The notes under the pieces are model-generated. The model saw only the letters and a list, made by a program, of their open reading frames with translations. It did not search any database and was not told the DNA's origin. The translations under genes and the position numbers were made by a program. A stretch of DNA of 64,000 bases from Eutypella sp. D-1 (taxonomy: Eukaryota > Ascomycota > Sordariomycetes > Xylariales > Diatrypaceae). Below are positions 1-11,497 of the stretch, piece by piece (the stretch's first letter is position 1; each line of letters opens with the position of its first letter). The stretch covers positions 1,054,001-1,118,000 of the forward strand of contig JAJTTP010000011.1 of NCBI GenBank assembly GCA_023313575.1, given 5' to 3'.

Positions 1-1857
1 GGATGAGCAAGACGCGAAGAGGGCCCGCGAAAAGAGGCTGGCTGCTATCAAGAAAGCTCGCGATGACGCGAAACGCTTTGAGAAATTAGAAGGCAAAGGT
101 CTAGGCGAGGCGGATGACAACGAGGATATCAGCGCGAAAGCCTGGCTAAAGAGTCAGACGAAGCGACAGAAGCAGATCGAAAAGGCTCGGAAGTACGAGG
201 AGAAGATAGCCGCTGAGGAGGCTGAGAGGGCAGCCGCCATACAATATACGTCAAAAGATCTCGCCGGAGTCAAGGTCGCCCACGAGCTCGATGCATTCGA
301 GGATGGAGACGAACATATCATGACTCTAAAAGATGCGAATGTGCTCGGCGACAATGACGAAGACGAGGGCGATCAATTAGAAGATGTCGGCCTTCGCGAT
401 CGGGAAAAGCTTACCGAAAAGTTGGAACTCAAAAAGAAGAAGCCCATTTACGACCCTCATGCGATCGACGAGACGGGCGAGCGCAGTATTCTCGCACAAT
501 ACGATGAGGAAATCAGTGGGAAGAAGTCCAAACAGTTTACTCTCGATGCTCAAGGCAATACAGTGGCGGCCAACAATACGGGATCCCAGCCACAGGGTCG
601 TCAACTACAGAAAATCAGTCTGGACTTCCTCGAAGATGATCGTCCGTCTTCCGATTACTTAGATATCTCGGAAGTCAAGGTCAAGAAACCCAAAAAGAAG
701 AAGTCGAAGTCAACAAGGCAGCGGCCAGTAGATGAAGACGACATTTTCCCCGCAGAACCGGCACAGGATCAGTCAATGGATATCGACTCGGGCGCCGGTT
801 TCGTCAGCAAAAAGCGCAAGACCGAGGACACATCGTATGCCGATGATGAAGACCTTCAAGCAACCCTCGCCATGCAGAGAAGAGAGGCGCTGAAGAAGCG
901 TAAACGGGTGCGTCCCGAGGACATTGCCCGGCAACTCAAGGAAGAATCGGCTACGCCGGGGCCCGATGATTCCGGCGATGCACAGGAAGGTGGACTTGTG
1001 ATCGACGAGACGTCCGAATTTGTTTCGGGCCTACGGAAAGAAGACCTCGAAGAACGCAAATCTCGCAAGAGAACAACAGCTTCCGCAGAGCCCGTCACGG
1101 CGATGGGAGAGGAGTCCGATGAGGATGAAACCATGCAGGATGGTCACGGTGCCAGCGAAGACACACATCAACGCGAGGAGTCGGCGGCACCAGAGGCTTC
1201 CACTCTTGGTGGCGTCGAAGAAGAAAAGTCGGTTGGCGCAGGTGCAGGTCTCGGCGCCACGCTCCAGCTTTTGAAGGAGCGCCGACTCATCGCTGAGTCC
1301 AACGCGGGTGACCTGAACTCCAAGTTCCGCGACCAGCAATCGTTCTTAGCCGAGAAGAAGCGCCGGATGGACGAAATCGAGAGGACGGCCCGCGAGCAAC
1401 GAGAAAGGGACCGCGCCAGCGGAAAGTTCGCCAAAATGTCGGCGCGGGAGCGCGAAGATTACGCCCGCCAGCAGAACAATATCCGCGACCAACAGACCTC
1501 CAGGATCATGGCTGACCTTTTCAGCAAGGGATACCAGCCTAATGTCGAACTACGGTACCACGATGAGTTCGGCAGGAGCCTAGATCAGAAGGAGGCCTTC
1601 AAACACCTGAGTCATCAATTCCACGGTACGTCACCCTCACTTGTGCTGGAATCATCATTCCCCCTAAGGAGATTACTAACAGCGTAACAGGTAAGGGGTC
1701 CGGCAAGGGCAAGACGGACAAGCGGCTCAAGAAGATCGAAGACGAGAAGCGGAGGCTGGCGGAGAGCATGCTCGACGCCAGCCAGAACGTCGGCATGAGC
1801 TCCGCGACCGCGCAGCAGACAAAGAAGCGGAAGGAAGCGGGTGTACGGCTCGCGTGA
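1..1857 (+). CDS. SNU66: SNU66/SART1-family tri-snRNP protein (5' partial)
   Basis: The gene is cut by the left window edge and reads in frame from base 2. Two exons are visible, 2-1625 and 1691-1857, joined across a 65-bp intron (GTACGT..AACAG). SART1/Snu66 proteins belong to the U4/U6.U5 tri-snRNP and act in spliceosome activation in the nucleus. Family marks are a KGLGE segment, a basic WLKSQTKRQKQ segment, LAGVKVAHELDAFEDGDE followed by MTLKDANVL, and near the C-terminus LSHQFHGKGSGKGKTDKR, which is completed only by splicing. The middle is acidic and Lys-rich low-complexity sequence with basic nuclear-localisation-like runs such as KKPKKKKSKS. The protein ends VRLA. A start at the internal ATG at 320 would remove conserved sequence, so the true start lies upstream of the window. 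The identity is firm; only the N-terminus is unknown. Confidence 0.9.
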
Positions 1858-2785
1858 TCGACGGACAAACGAAGTGGGTGGGAAACGAGACCGGGCCTCG
1901 GAAAAGGTGCTTATCCCTTGACTTACATTCTTATCATCGAGAACTTCTTAATCAAGCAACGATGCTGACACCATTACTTGAAGCCCTCCCGGTCTTGAAC
2001 GTGAACCTCCTCCCGTGCATGCCTCTGCCATGTTGATGTCTGCATCAGCCCGTCCCTCTAGTAGTGAAGAGTGTGAAGCCATACTCGTGGTGATCATGGC
2101 ATCCTCTTCAGGATCACTCGTGACTAATTCTAACTTGCCTAAGCCATACTTCGAAAATTGACCGATCCCCGCGTAAGACGTAGTGCGTAGACATACCCAC
2201 CCTGTCTGGCCAGGTCATCCACCGCCTCATCCCGAGCTAACCAACTACAACAGGATTGCCTAGATAACCCCCTCCCCAAAAGGTTTACTGGTAGACAAGC
2301 CGGAGCTGAGAAGGCATGAAGTAGACCTAGATCTAGTCATTCCGAAATGTGACTCAGTCCAGCGATATCGATTGGATTTATCGGCAATGCAGCCTCCGGA
2401 TGAAGCTTCCACATGCTGCAAATTGATTGACTGCCTGAAGCGATTACACAGGGCCTATCTATACAAGTTTTGTTAACCCCTATTCTACTAGGGAAACTCT
2501 GGAATAATAAATCTCTTCTTATTCAATAAACCGGGGTTATTCCATTTACAGTGATGCGGGGCACGGAAGAAGACCGATGAGATTTCGTAGAAATTGTGAC
2601 TCAAGCCCCACACCCCACCATTCCCAGACTAATACCAGCAAACCAACGTTAACCACCAACCTTGGAAGGTACTAAACGTGGAAGCTTTCTTTCTTTCCAA
2701 TTTTTGAAACGTAACAGCGAAAGCAAAAGCGAAAGCGCATGATCCTAGAATAAAATAGACGCGATTCCTTTCCTCCGATCGACCC
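1858..2785. other. Intergenic region
   Basis: This stretch holds the 3' flank of the SNU66 gene and the 5' region of the PheRS alpha gene. It is A/T-rich, all short open frames look accidental, and no RNA gene was seen. A pyrimidine/purine-rich stretch directly precedes the ATG at 2786. Confidence 0.6.
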
Positions 2786-5096
2786 ATGGCGACCTCAAAA
2801 TCAGGCGGCGGGGACCTGACCGTCCAGGTCCTCCAGGCGCTGGACAAGTCGGCGCCCCTCCACTCCGCCGAGGCCTTTCCGGAGGTTACCTTCGCCGAGA
2901 TCAAGGCGGCGCTCGACAAGCTGGCGTCGCGTGATATGGTCGCTTATGAGACGCTAGAGAGGGAGGAGGCCCTTCTGGAGGCCGAGGGTGAGCTGATCGC
3001 CGAGAAGGGCAGCCACGAGGCCCGCGTCTTCGAGGCGCTGCGAGCCGCCGTCGAGGGCCTCACCATGCAAGAGCTCGAGAAAGCTGTCGGCGACAAGGGA
3101 TACACTAAGATCGGTCAGGGGAAGGCTTTCAAGGAGAAGTGGATATCGAAGACCAAAGGTGAGTTTTGGTATCCGGCGTAAATTGGGATGGGGCAGGCGG
3201 AATGCCAGATGCAAGCAACGTAGACTACAACAACGTGGGACGCTGGCTGACATTGATACTCTTGATAGACGGAAAGTTTACGGCAGTGGTGGGTAATCCG
3301 ATTGCTTTTCACGAACGCATAGAATCGTATATATGAGTCTGGTCCGCTAATGTCTGCCGAACTTTGGTATATATGGGAAAAAGGCGAACTCGATACAAGA
3401 CGTCACCAAGGAGCAGCTGCAGACGATCAAGACGACGCGGACGCACCCCGACGCCAAGATTCTCGCCGACCTGAAGAAGCGCAAGCTCGTTAAGACGCAG
3501 AAGATCATCACCTTCCGGATCAACAAGGGCCCCAAGTTCGCCCTCGAGATCCCCGAGGAGGCCACCGACCTCACGGCCGAGATGCTGACCACGGGTTCCT
3601 GGAAGACCGCAGCCTTCAAACCCTACAACTTCGAGGCCCTCGGCGCCGACCAGCGCGCCGGCGCCCTGCACCCCCTCAACAAAGTCCGCTCCGAGTTCCG
3701 CCAGATCTTCTTCGAGATGGGCTTCGAGGAGATGGCTACGGACAAGTAAGGCCCCACTCATGTGTCAATTGGTACATCTCGCGTAGGGCCGCCCATTGCT
3801 GACAGTCCTCTTTGGCAGCTTCGTTGAGTCAGGCTTCTGGAACTTCGATACACTCTTCGTGCCGCAGCAACACCCCGCGCGTGACTTACAGGACACTGTA
3901 CGTTTCAGAACCTAAACAACGTAGGCTTTCCGTACTTCTTGAAAATTGCTAATGTTTTATAACAGTTTTATGTCTCCGATCCCAAGGCAGCTGATCCGCC
4001 GCGGAAAGAATCAGACGATGATGATAAGGACTACGACACGTACTGGGAGAACATCCAAGCCGTGCACCAGGTGAGTTTTCCCGGGCAGTCTTTTATCAAC
4101 ACTTGGATTGGGGCACCCAAATACCCATGGTACTGCGGGGAATTTCGTCAATCATTATTCTTACCAGCATCTCTTGCTATATAGGACGGGAAGTACGGCT
4201 CAATAGGCTACCGGTACCCCTGGTCGGCTGAGGAGTCGCTACGGTTGGTGCTGCGGACACACACGACGGCAATCAGCTCCAAGATGCTGTACAAGTTGGC
4301 GTCGCGGAAGGGACCCGACGGCCGGCCACCGCCTGCACGTTATTTCTCTATCGACCGCGTGTTCCGCAACGAAAGTGTCGACGCGACGCACTTGGCCGAG
4401 TTCCACCAGGTCGAAGGCGTCATTGCCGATTACAACCTGACGCTGGGCGGTCTTATGGAGGTAAGTCATGGTCACCTTCGCCATCCCTTCGTACAATTTA
4501 AGTCCTCGCATGGCCAACTAAGCGTTTTCTTCTCAGTTTATGGACATCTTCTTCGGCAAGATGGGCATCACGGATCTCAAGTATAAGCCGGCATACAATC
4601 CCTGTAGGTTACCCCCGAGTCGTTGTCATATTATCTGTTGCCTCTTGAGGGGTTGCATTTATCAAGTATGCCGTTGCTGAATATATTCCTCCTAACTTAT
4701 TTGTACTACAGATACCGAACCCAGCATGGAGATCTTCTCATACCGTACGTAACTGCCCGTAATCCCACTTATCTTGGCGGCTTCTAACTCTTTACTGTAG
4801 ACAAGGGCCTTGGCAAACTCATCGAGATCGGCAACAGTGGAATGTTCCGTCCAGAAATGCTCGAGTCGATGGGCCTACCGTATGTATCTCTGGTTTCCTC
4901 GTACTGTACTTCTGTCTTTCTCGCGCGTACTGACCCGCACCATAGACGCGACCTGAAGGTGTACGGCTGGGGTATCTCGCTGGAGCGGCCGACGATGATT
5001 AGATTCGGTATCTCGAACATTCGCGAGCTGCTCGGTCACAAGGTAAACCTGGACTTCGTGCAGACCAGCCCGGCTGTACGGTTAGATAAGGAGTAG
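2786..5096 (+). CDS. FRS2: Phenylalanyl-tRNA synthetase alpha subunit, cytosolic
   Basis: The enzyme charges tRNA-Phe in the cytosol as an alpha2-beta2 tetramer; this is the catalytic subunit. I model ten exons: 2786-3158, 3269-3288, 3384-3745, 3819-3897, 3966-4070, 4185-4460, 4537-4603, 4712-4744, 4801-4879 and 4946-5096. They give 514 residues, close to the yeast FRS2 length of about 500. The N-terminal winged-helix domains come from exons 1-3. Class II motif 2 is [13 protein letters not shown] followed by an EFHQVEG segment in exon 6. Motif 3 is [15 protein letters not shown] in exon 10. [10 protein letters not shown] is typical of the family. All junctions keep frame with GT..AG ends. The least certain part is the 20-bp exon 2, inferred from the DGKFTAV/ANSIQDV continuity. 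The ATG sits in a good context (acccATGG). The gene lies about 0.9 kb downstream of SNU66, on the same strand. Confidence 0.93.
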
Positions 5097-5583
5097 GTGG
5101 AAAAGCGCATCCCACCTCATACTCAAGTACTAGAACAGTCGGCTCTCCAAGCTAGAATTAAACACAAAACTGCGCGGCCACGTTGCTGCCGATGAAGCCT
5201 CCCATCCGATGCCCCCGTATGTTATGAAAGTCATGCCTAGCCGTGAAAGAATAGGAGTTGGTAATTAAAGTCTGTCTACCTGACTGTGACTGTAAGGTTT
5301 CGCTGCTTGACTAGCCAATGACAAGGTTACGTCATGGCCCCGTCTCCACATATTAGGAAAAGAGAATATTAGATTTGTAGATTTCGAGCCTATGAAATCC
5401 ATCAGTGTCACTTCAAACCTCATTTACATACACTCATTCATACAGACACACATGACACGACACGACTCAATCAACTCACATTACCAATTGACTTAATTAC
5501 ACACGGGAGGGGAAGAGACAGAAAAAAAAAACACTCAACAGAATCCAGAAAGAACGAAAAAGAGAGAAAGAAAAAGAAAAACC
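5097..5583. other. Intergenic region with A-rich leader
   Basis: The 3' flank of the PheRS alpha gene is followed by a purine-rich run (about 5511-5580, GAAAGA-type) directly before the ATG at 5584. That run looks like a fungal 5' leader. Nothing else was recognised. Confidence 0.5.
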
Positions 5584-5892
5584 ATGGCTCTCCTCCCCAG
5601 CATCCCGGTGCCCCGGGTAAACCTGAACCTGAACCTGCGGCAGAAGGTGTGGTCGCCGTATGGCCCGCGCCCGCGCCGGTCGGCCCGCGTCGTCAAGGCC
5701 TGGATGGGCGCCCTCGCCGTCGTCGCCCTCATCATCTTCTACCTCAACACCCGCCACCGCGATTCTGCCCGCGACTACGCCACCCTCCTCGTTCACGGCC
5801 ACGGCAGGCCGCGCCAGGCCCAGGGTGCCGGCGTCGGGGCCGGGGCCGGGGCTGCGGCTGCTGCGGCCGGAGCTAAGGCGATGGGGGATTGA
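5584..5892 (+). CDS. Small predicted single-pass membrane protein
   Basis: This is a single-exon frame of 102 residues that I do not recognise. A basic proline-containing N-terminus (RQKVWSPYGPRPRRSAR, about residues 19-35) is followed by one hydrophobic helix, about residues 39-55 (AWMGALAVVALIIFYLN). A short linker leads to an Ala/Gly-rich tail. By the positive-inside rule, the N-terminus would be cytosolic. The start has a strong context (aaaccATGG) and follows an A-rich leader. The overlapping frames at this GC-rich place lack such features. The coding call rests on start context and the clean helix; homology is untested. Confidence 0.5.
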   Translation: MALLPSIPVPRVNLNLNLRQKVWSPYGPRPRRSARVVKAWMGALAVVALIIFYLNTRHRDSARDYATLLVHGHGRPRQAQGAGVGAGAGAAAAAAGAKAMGD

Positions 5893-6942
5893 TCACCATC
5901 GCGACCTTTTTTCTTTGTTCTTTCTTTTCATTCATTGAACTGGCTTCGTTTTGGGAGTTTCGGCGTTCTTGATTATTACCTGCCCCGTTCTTGGGGTTTG
6001 GGGTGTTCCGGTGTTCGGCGGGCTGTTTCTAAGATCGACGGATATGGGTTGAGAGATGCCAGATTCGATCAATCTATGGCTAGCCCGCACACGATACTCG
6101 TTTCTGGGGTCAGTCGCTGTCTAGGGCTTCATAGTATTGCCGGGGGCGATGCCACGAAAATCAGGGCTGCTGATAAAGGAGGAAGGATATGCACCAGTCA
6201 GAGCCGGTAGCTTTCCCTCAGCAACCAGACCATCCAAGCTGATTTCAGAACATCATTAACAGTGTGGAGGGGCCTCGTTATTCATTGAAACAAACTGGAA
6301 CCTGGACAATTGCAAGCCGCCATCCATGAGCCGCCCTAGTCACTACAGTAATTGTCCAAGAGCAATCAGTCTGGAAAAGAAGCCTTAGACTCTTTGTCTT
6401 ACGACTTCGTCACCCCATTGGGCACCCTCGCGATGACAACCCCCCTTCAAAGACAATGAAGAATAGAAGGCATTGTATGAGAACCTCGTCAAGGCGATAT
6501 GGGCACATAGAGAACAACAAAGCAAAGCATTAATCATATCTTGACGATAGACGCCCATTATGCAGTAAAGACAAGGACCATTGTGCTCGATTCTTTGGAC
6601 TGCTCGGAATCGCTTTGATGATGACACTAATAGTTTATGTTAACAAGAACAGTGTTCGCAAGACATATAAAACAGCCTGTTCGTCGAGTCTCCATTCATC
6701 GATATTCCACCACTCAACCCATCAGTCCATCATCGCATCACGTCTTGAACCAACTAAACAAAAACGATAGATAAAACTTCAATCAACGCAGGCAACACCA
6801 AAAACTACCAAGAGCGTCTTTTTTACTAGTAGATTCTCGGGAGTACGGAGTACTTGCGGTTTCTTTTTTTTTTTCGGTTTCTTTCTTGTTTTCTTCTGGA
6901 AGTCAACATCTTCACTACCCCTTTCTGTCACCAAATCCCCAA
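5893..6942. other. Intergenic region with putative promoter
   Basis: No supportable gene was found. A TATA-like ACATATAAAACA lies near 6663. A pyrimidine-rich stretch follows near 6860-6900, about 50-80 bp before the chosen ATG at 6943. Both fit a promoter and 5' leader for the downstream gene. Confidence 0.4.
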
Positions 6943-7593
6943 ATGGCCACTACCGCTAACACTCCCAACCACATCGCCATGTGCCTGAAAGCTCCGTCCC
7001 TCGACAGAAGCGTCCAGATCCGGCAGCAGGTAGAGCACTTCGAGTCGCTGGCGGCGTCGGAGCAGCCGCAGTCGCAGTCTTCCTCCCCTTCCCCTGCCCC
7101 CTCCCCCTCTTCCCCCATGTTGTTGCTGCCCTCCACTACCTATTCTCCCCCTTCGTGCTCCCTGCGCCGCACCATCTTCACGGGTGACGGCCGGACCTCG
7201 TTCAAGGAGCGCTGGTCCCGGATCCGCGAGGACCGGCGCAGACAAAGCCACGGGTACACAATCTCGAGACCCAGCGCGCCCGTCCCCGCTCCCGCCTGCA
7301 CCACGCCCTCTGCTTCCGCATCCTCCTCGTCGGGGGGCCCGGCCCCGGTCCGGCCTCCCCGGAGTCCGCGGACGCCCCGGACACCGGCGCCGATGGACGC
7401 GATCCCGGAGGACCCAGGCGCGTCGCGTCCGATCCCCATCCCGAAGCCGAGGGCAACGACGATGCGGGCAGGCGGCGACGAGCATGATACCGGCGAGCTT
7501 ATGATTGGCATGAGCTTCGAGGGCGTCGAGTCCATCCCCCACTTGATTGAGATGGTCGAGCGCGCTGCTGACGAGTGGGCGCCTAGCATCTGA
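6943..7593 (+). CDS. Ser/Pro-rich protein of unknown function
   Basis: This single-exon frame encodes 216 residues from the ATG at 6943 (cccaaATGG). The frame also opens at an upstream ATG at 6886, which would add 19 residues, but the inner ATG has the better context. I recognise no domain. An N-terminal segment (SVQIRQQVEHFESLAASEQ) may form a short amphipathic helix. A long Ser/Pro-rich middle, probably disordered, contains a basic patch (ERWSRIREDRRRQ). The C-terminus is ordered-looking, GMSFEGVESIPHLIEMVERA. The conserved-looking ends around a disordered centre suggest a real fungal protein. A minus-strand frame covers most of the same DNA but has poorer composition. Confidence 0.6.
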   Translation: MATTANTPNHIAMCLKAPSLDRSVQIRQQVEHFESLAASEQPQSQSSSPSPAPSPSSPMLLLPSTTYSPPSCSLRRTIFTGDGRTSFKERWSRIREDRRRQSHGYTISRPSAPVPAPACTTPSASASSSSGGPAPVRPPRSPRTPRTPAPMDAIPEDPGASRPIPIPKPRATTMRAGGDEHDTGELMIGMSFEGVESIPHLIEMVERAADEWAPSI

Positions 7594-7972
7594 ATTACCT
7601 ACGGCTACCCAACACGATAAGGGCCCGTAGTGCGGGACCAGGAAGTATGTGTAGATCAGAACGCTTGTCTGTTGCTGCTGTGGGCGAGGTAAGTGGTTGG
7701 CCTGGCTAGTATGGAAGGCCGGGTTCTTCTTTGGCCATTATTATATTGGACTATGGCTACCCAGGGCTTGCATCACATGACAATATATATCAAATCATTA
7801 TTTTTAAATTCTGCTTGCTCCTCTGTATTATCTTGATGTAATCGTCCTATGCGCTTGTTGTTATCGTCATCGCGATCATCCCCATCCTCCTAGGTAGCTA
7901 CAAGATGTGGCGTAGCAGAGATCCGATCAAAGAGTTCATTTAATTTGGCCTCGGCTTATGCTTCATAGAGCT
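7594..7972. other. Intergenic region
   Basis: A/T-rich sequence between convergent genes. No RNA gene or repeat was recognised. Confidence 0.5.
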
Positions 7973-8639
7973 TCAAAAAATCAAACCACGAAAATAACCG
8001 TTGATAACCAGTGCCAAAATTCCAGCAAAGTAAGTACCCAGTCTGACGCAAGTTGTTGCAGCGACGGGAACCATGAAAATCTGTGAGATACCCCTACCCT
8101 GTCTTTGATGGTTTTGGCCTGCGTAGACGCACCAATTATACAACACCCCGACCGTTGAAGGCATCTCTAGGTTCAGCGGCGCCCGGAAACAAGCCGGCTG
8201 GATTTCGGTGCCCTAAAATTGCTGGAGCGGGTGTCGGTGTAGGCGTCGCGGTAATCTCGCTGCCATCACTACCACCACCATCATCGTCGTCGAGACAGAT
8301 CCCACCGATGACACAAACACAATCCCGGGCACAGCTCCTGCAAAACCCCCCGTCGTCCTCCTGGCCATCGCCACCGAGGTACACGGCGCCGCAACTGTTA
8401 CCCCCGGCGCGGTAGCACAAAAGACAGGGCCGGTCCGGGTCGTCGTGGTAGCACTCGGCTACCGGCAGCTGCGGCGGACACCACTCCCAGCACGTCAGCC
8501 CGCCGCAGTCCCGGCACCCTACCTGACACCCATATGTCGGCGTCGGCTTCGACGGCCCCGTCGTGTAGTGCTGCCGCTGCTGCGCGGATGATGTGGACGT
8601 GAGGGATAGGAGGAGGATGGGGAGTAGATTGCGGAACAT
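7973..8639 (-). CDS. Secreted Cys-rich protein, possibly GPI-anchored
   Basis: The unspliced frame is 8639-8136 (167 residues). It starts with a clear signal peptide (MFRNLLPILLLSLTSTSSAQ) and has 14 cysteines between about residues 38 and 116 in C-x3-C-x2-C and C-x2-C patterns. It then has an acidic Gly/Asp stretch and a Thr/Pro repeat (TPTPTPAPA). A 61-bp intron is possible, 8141-8081 (GTATAA..CTCACAG). It would replace the stop and join exons 8639-8142 and 8080-7973. The result is 201 residues ending in a hydrophobic helix (GTYFAGILALVINGY) like a GPI-attachment signal. Signal peptide, Cys-rich domain, Thr/Pro stalk and hydrophobic tail together are a common cell-wall protein plan. I do not recognise the Cys pattern as a named family. 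The signal peptide and cysteines are clear; the splice is an inference. Confidence 0.6.
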
Positions 8640-9109
8640 GTCGTCGTTGTTGAAGCAGTTCGCGAAGGTGTATTCTGATTAGGCGCGGGTCGACGAGGCG
8701 TTGTGTATGTTATGATCGACTTTAGGAAGAATAAAACGCGAGCCTGTAGATTGAGGGCGAAAGTCTCGGGTCATTTCAGCCGCGGGGATATAACTAGATT
8801 TGTAGCCGCCCAAGATTCCCTCGCCAGAAGCTAAAAGCGAGTTACTGGCCAGACGTTCCTCCGGCTACATAGGTAAGAGAAAGATGGCTTGCAGGTGGCT
8901 TGCCCGATTATCGGTTCCTCTCTTCAGCTATGTACACAAGTAGGTGTTTTTTTGGCTATTCAAAATCGCGCCCGCTTGCCAGCCCTGGTCGGAGGGCCTC
9001 GAAATAAGTAGCCCACACAGAATAGCATAAGAATTGTCCATCCTGGCTGAGCCTATACAGTGAAGCGGCGTATTCATCCACCGCTTGCAGCAGACCTCCA
9101 GTGTTCAGT
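8640..9109. other. Intergenic region
   Basis: Upstream region of the Cys-rich protein gene and 3' flank of the phosphatase gene. Nothing recognised. Confidence 0.5.
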
Positions 9110-10049
9110 CTAGCTCACCAATTCCCCTTCACTTCCTCCCACAACCGGAAGCGGATACATCGCAGCTATCCTGCGCATGCGCTCCACGAGCACCATCTGC
9201 CTCTCCTGCTCAGCCCTAGAGAGAAGCACGCCGCGACCGGACTTCCAAGCCTCGTACCGCGGCTTCATTTCGATAACAGCAGCTTTTTCCGCGCCAGCTT
9301 CCGTGGTGGTGAAGACGCAGTACCCCAGCTCCCGCCACAGCCGCAACTGGTCCGCGAAGCCCGGGTTCGGCGCCACGACGGCGCGGCGGGCGCGCACGCG
9401 CGACAACGCCGCTTCGTAGTCAACTCCTCCTAGCGCGCGCATCACGTACGCCGTGACGATGGCGCCGCTGCGCGAGATGCCCTGCGCGCAGTGGACTAGG
9501 ACGCGGGGCTCGCGGTCCCCGGTTCCGATTCCGGTATCGGTTTTGGGGGGGACCCGACCATCACCATCACCACTACCCCCTTGGGCCGCGAGGAGGTTGT
9601 TGGGCGACGATGCCTGATCATCGTGGTGATGGTGGTGGTGGTGGCCCAGTGCGTGCCCGATCCACGCGCAAAGCCCCTCGAGACACTGCAGCAGGTCCTC
9701 GAGCGGGTTATCCCCGATCGCGACGGATTCGTGCTCGATTCCCAGCTCCGCCGGGATCTCCGGGGCCCCGCGCCCGGCGTCGGTCAGGCTCAGCACGTGC
9801 GTGATGCCGTGTTGTCTCAGCAGCGCCGGGTTTCGCGGCACGGTAATGCTAAATGAAATTGAAAATTTCTCTATGTTAGCTCATGGGAAGACGTTGTTTA
9901 CGGGTCTTCTTACCCGACGGTAGATAAAGGGGCTTCTCTAATTATAGATAGATGAATGGGTGTGTCTCATACTCCGATATATACAGGCCCGGTATGTCGT
10001 CGATATGGTCGATCGCGTTGGTAGCCAGTGGTGGTGTCATACGTGTCAT
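9110..10049 (-). CDS. Dual-specificity protein phosphatase
   Basis: Two exons, 10049-9973 and 9848-9110, are separated by a 124-bp intron (GTATGA..TTTAG) and give 271 residues. The first exon is needed because it supplies IDDIPGLYISD, the strand that opens the dual-specificity phosphatase fold, joined directly to NPALLRQHGITHVLSLTDAG. The active-site loop is VLVHCAQGISRSG, with nucleophile Cys146 and an Arg/Ser that complete HCx5R. The following PNPGFADQLRLW is the usual helix. A His-rich loop (seven consecutive His) plus low-complexity Asp/Gly sequence, about residues 90-125, interrupts the domain before the active site. The tail is Glu/Arg-rich. It probably dephosphorylates Ser/Thr/Tyr residues; the substrate is unknown. 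The frame opening at 9841 begins with GTG, not ATG, which supports the upstream exon. Confidence 0.85.
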
Positions 10050-11497
10050 CTCTTGAAAAAGGTAAGGAATCGTGGTCTGCCTTAGGTGTGCTTGGCTTCT
10101 GATTCTATGGGCTGGTATAGTCGGCCATGAACCACCTGTAGTTATTCGGAGTAAAAAAGTACTATAACAATCTATGTCGATCGGCGAAGGGCCAAGTGGA
10201 AGAAGACCTAAAATCTTACGTATCTTATGTAGGTAGGCTAGCTCTGTTTTTCTTCATGGTGAATCTCAACACCTGGCGTTTTTCTCTTCTCGCTCACTTG
10301 TATACGTGTCTCTCGTAGGATTCTGACTTTCCCTACATAGGTGATTACTGGGAAGTTATCATAGATCTAGAAGGCTGATTCAGGAATCAGGCTAGCCAGA
10401 GTCGACTGCTATGTGGGAAGCAGTGCCAACAGGGCTGGGCAACTCCTGTTTCATAATTGGCATTATGCCCTACATCTTCCCCGACTCAGCCGGAAGAGAA
10501 AAAAAGTAGCCCAACTTTGAAAGCCGTATAGTTTGGGCCATTTCCCCCCCTCTTCTCCAGACTGCTGCCACTCGGCCAAAGTTGGATAATCACGTTTTAT
10601 CTTTTGAATAAGCATTTCATTCCGGCATTATACGGTAACGAACTATAGTTATTACGATTCGGGTGGATCAAATCGATTGTATACAATCACTTCTGTAGGT
10701 GTTTCCAGGACGTTGTTCTGGCGTCATGCCATGCCCATCTCACTCCATATCTTCGTTAGTCTTTGTTCTCCTCATATGGGCTTGCTTTGGTCTCGGTGAC
10801 AGCATTATATACCCTCACACAAGGGCCCCAGTATCTCAGCCTTGATAGCAAATATTGCCTAGCCATGAGCGTCGACACCTTGTCCATTGTTACTACAGAT
10901 AGGCATAATTTAGGAACAATTAAAATCCTACTGCAACCCGAGGTACGAGCGTTCACGTGTACAACCTAAAGATGGTAGGCTGCTTTTTTATATCTTGTTT
11001 TGTTCTGTTTTCCCGTCTTCTTCTCACTATAACGCATACATGGCACACACGACGCAACAACACCCATTGCCGTCATACACTGGACACGCAACACAAGACG
11101 CATACACCGCATCAAAAAGTTTCGTAGCGCGTCCTTTTTCTTCGGTCCCCCCTTTTTTTCCGTACCCGCAAATCCGTAATCGCTCGACTGCCACTACGCT
11201 AATTCCTCAGAGGGGGATTGGGTACGAAATAGAATCTCCTTTCATGGCGTAACATTAAGTCAAAAGAGCCGATGACCACAGGGTGGTGTGAATGGAATGA
11301 TTCGGGGAAGCCTCGCAGCCCTAAATTCCTCTTCACTCCTCTTTAGTCGCACCCCGGCATCCACAGCGGCAGTGAAGTCAAGGGGGGCATAAGGGCCGGG
11401 CTTCAAAGGACTCTTTGGCCCATCACTTTTCATCATCAAAATCCCCAGCCCTACTTGCCATAGCCGGTCCCCCCCTTTCTCCTTTTCCAGCGTCCTT
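10050..11497. other. Intergenic region
   Basis: About 1.45 kb between the phosphatase 5' end and the ERD2 3' end. Several short open frames have no coding features. TAGGTA-type motifs occur (for example around 10230). No tRNA boxes were found. Confidence 0.5.

Noticed and set aside
3309..3761. 150-codon minus frame within PheRS alpha exon 3
   Set aside because: The plus strand is an exon with family sequence ([18 protein letters not shown]); the minus frame is its shadow.
6928..7542. 204-codon minus frame over the Ser/Pro-rich gene
   Set aside because: Arg/Gly-rich shadow composition; the plus frame has a good ATG context and upstream promoter-like sequence.
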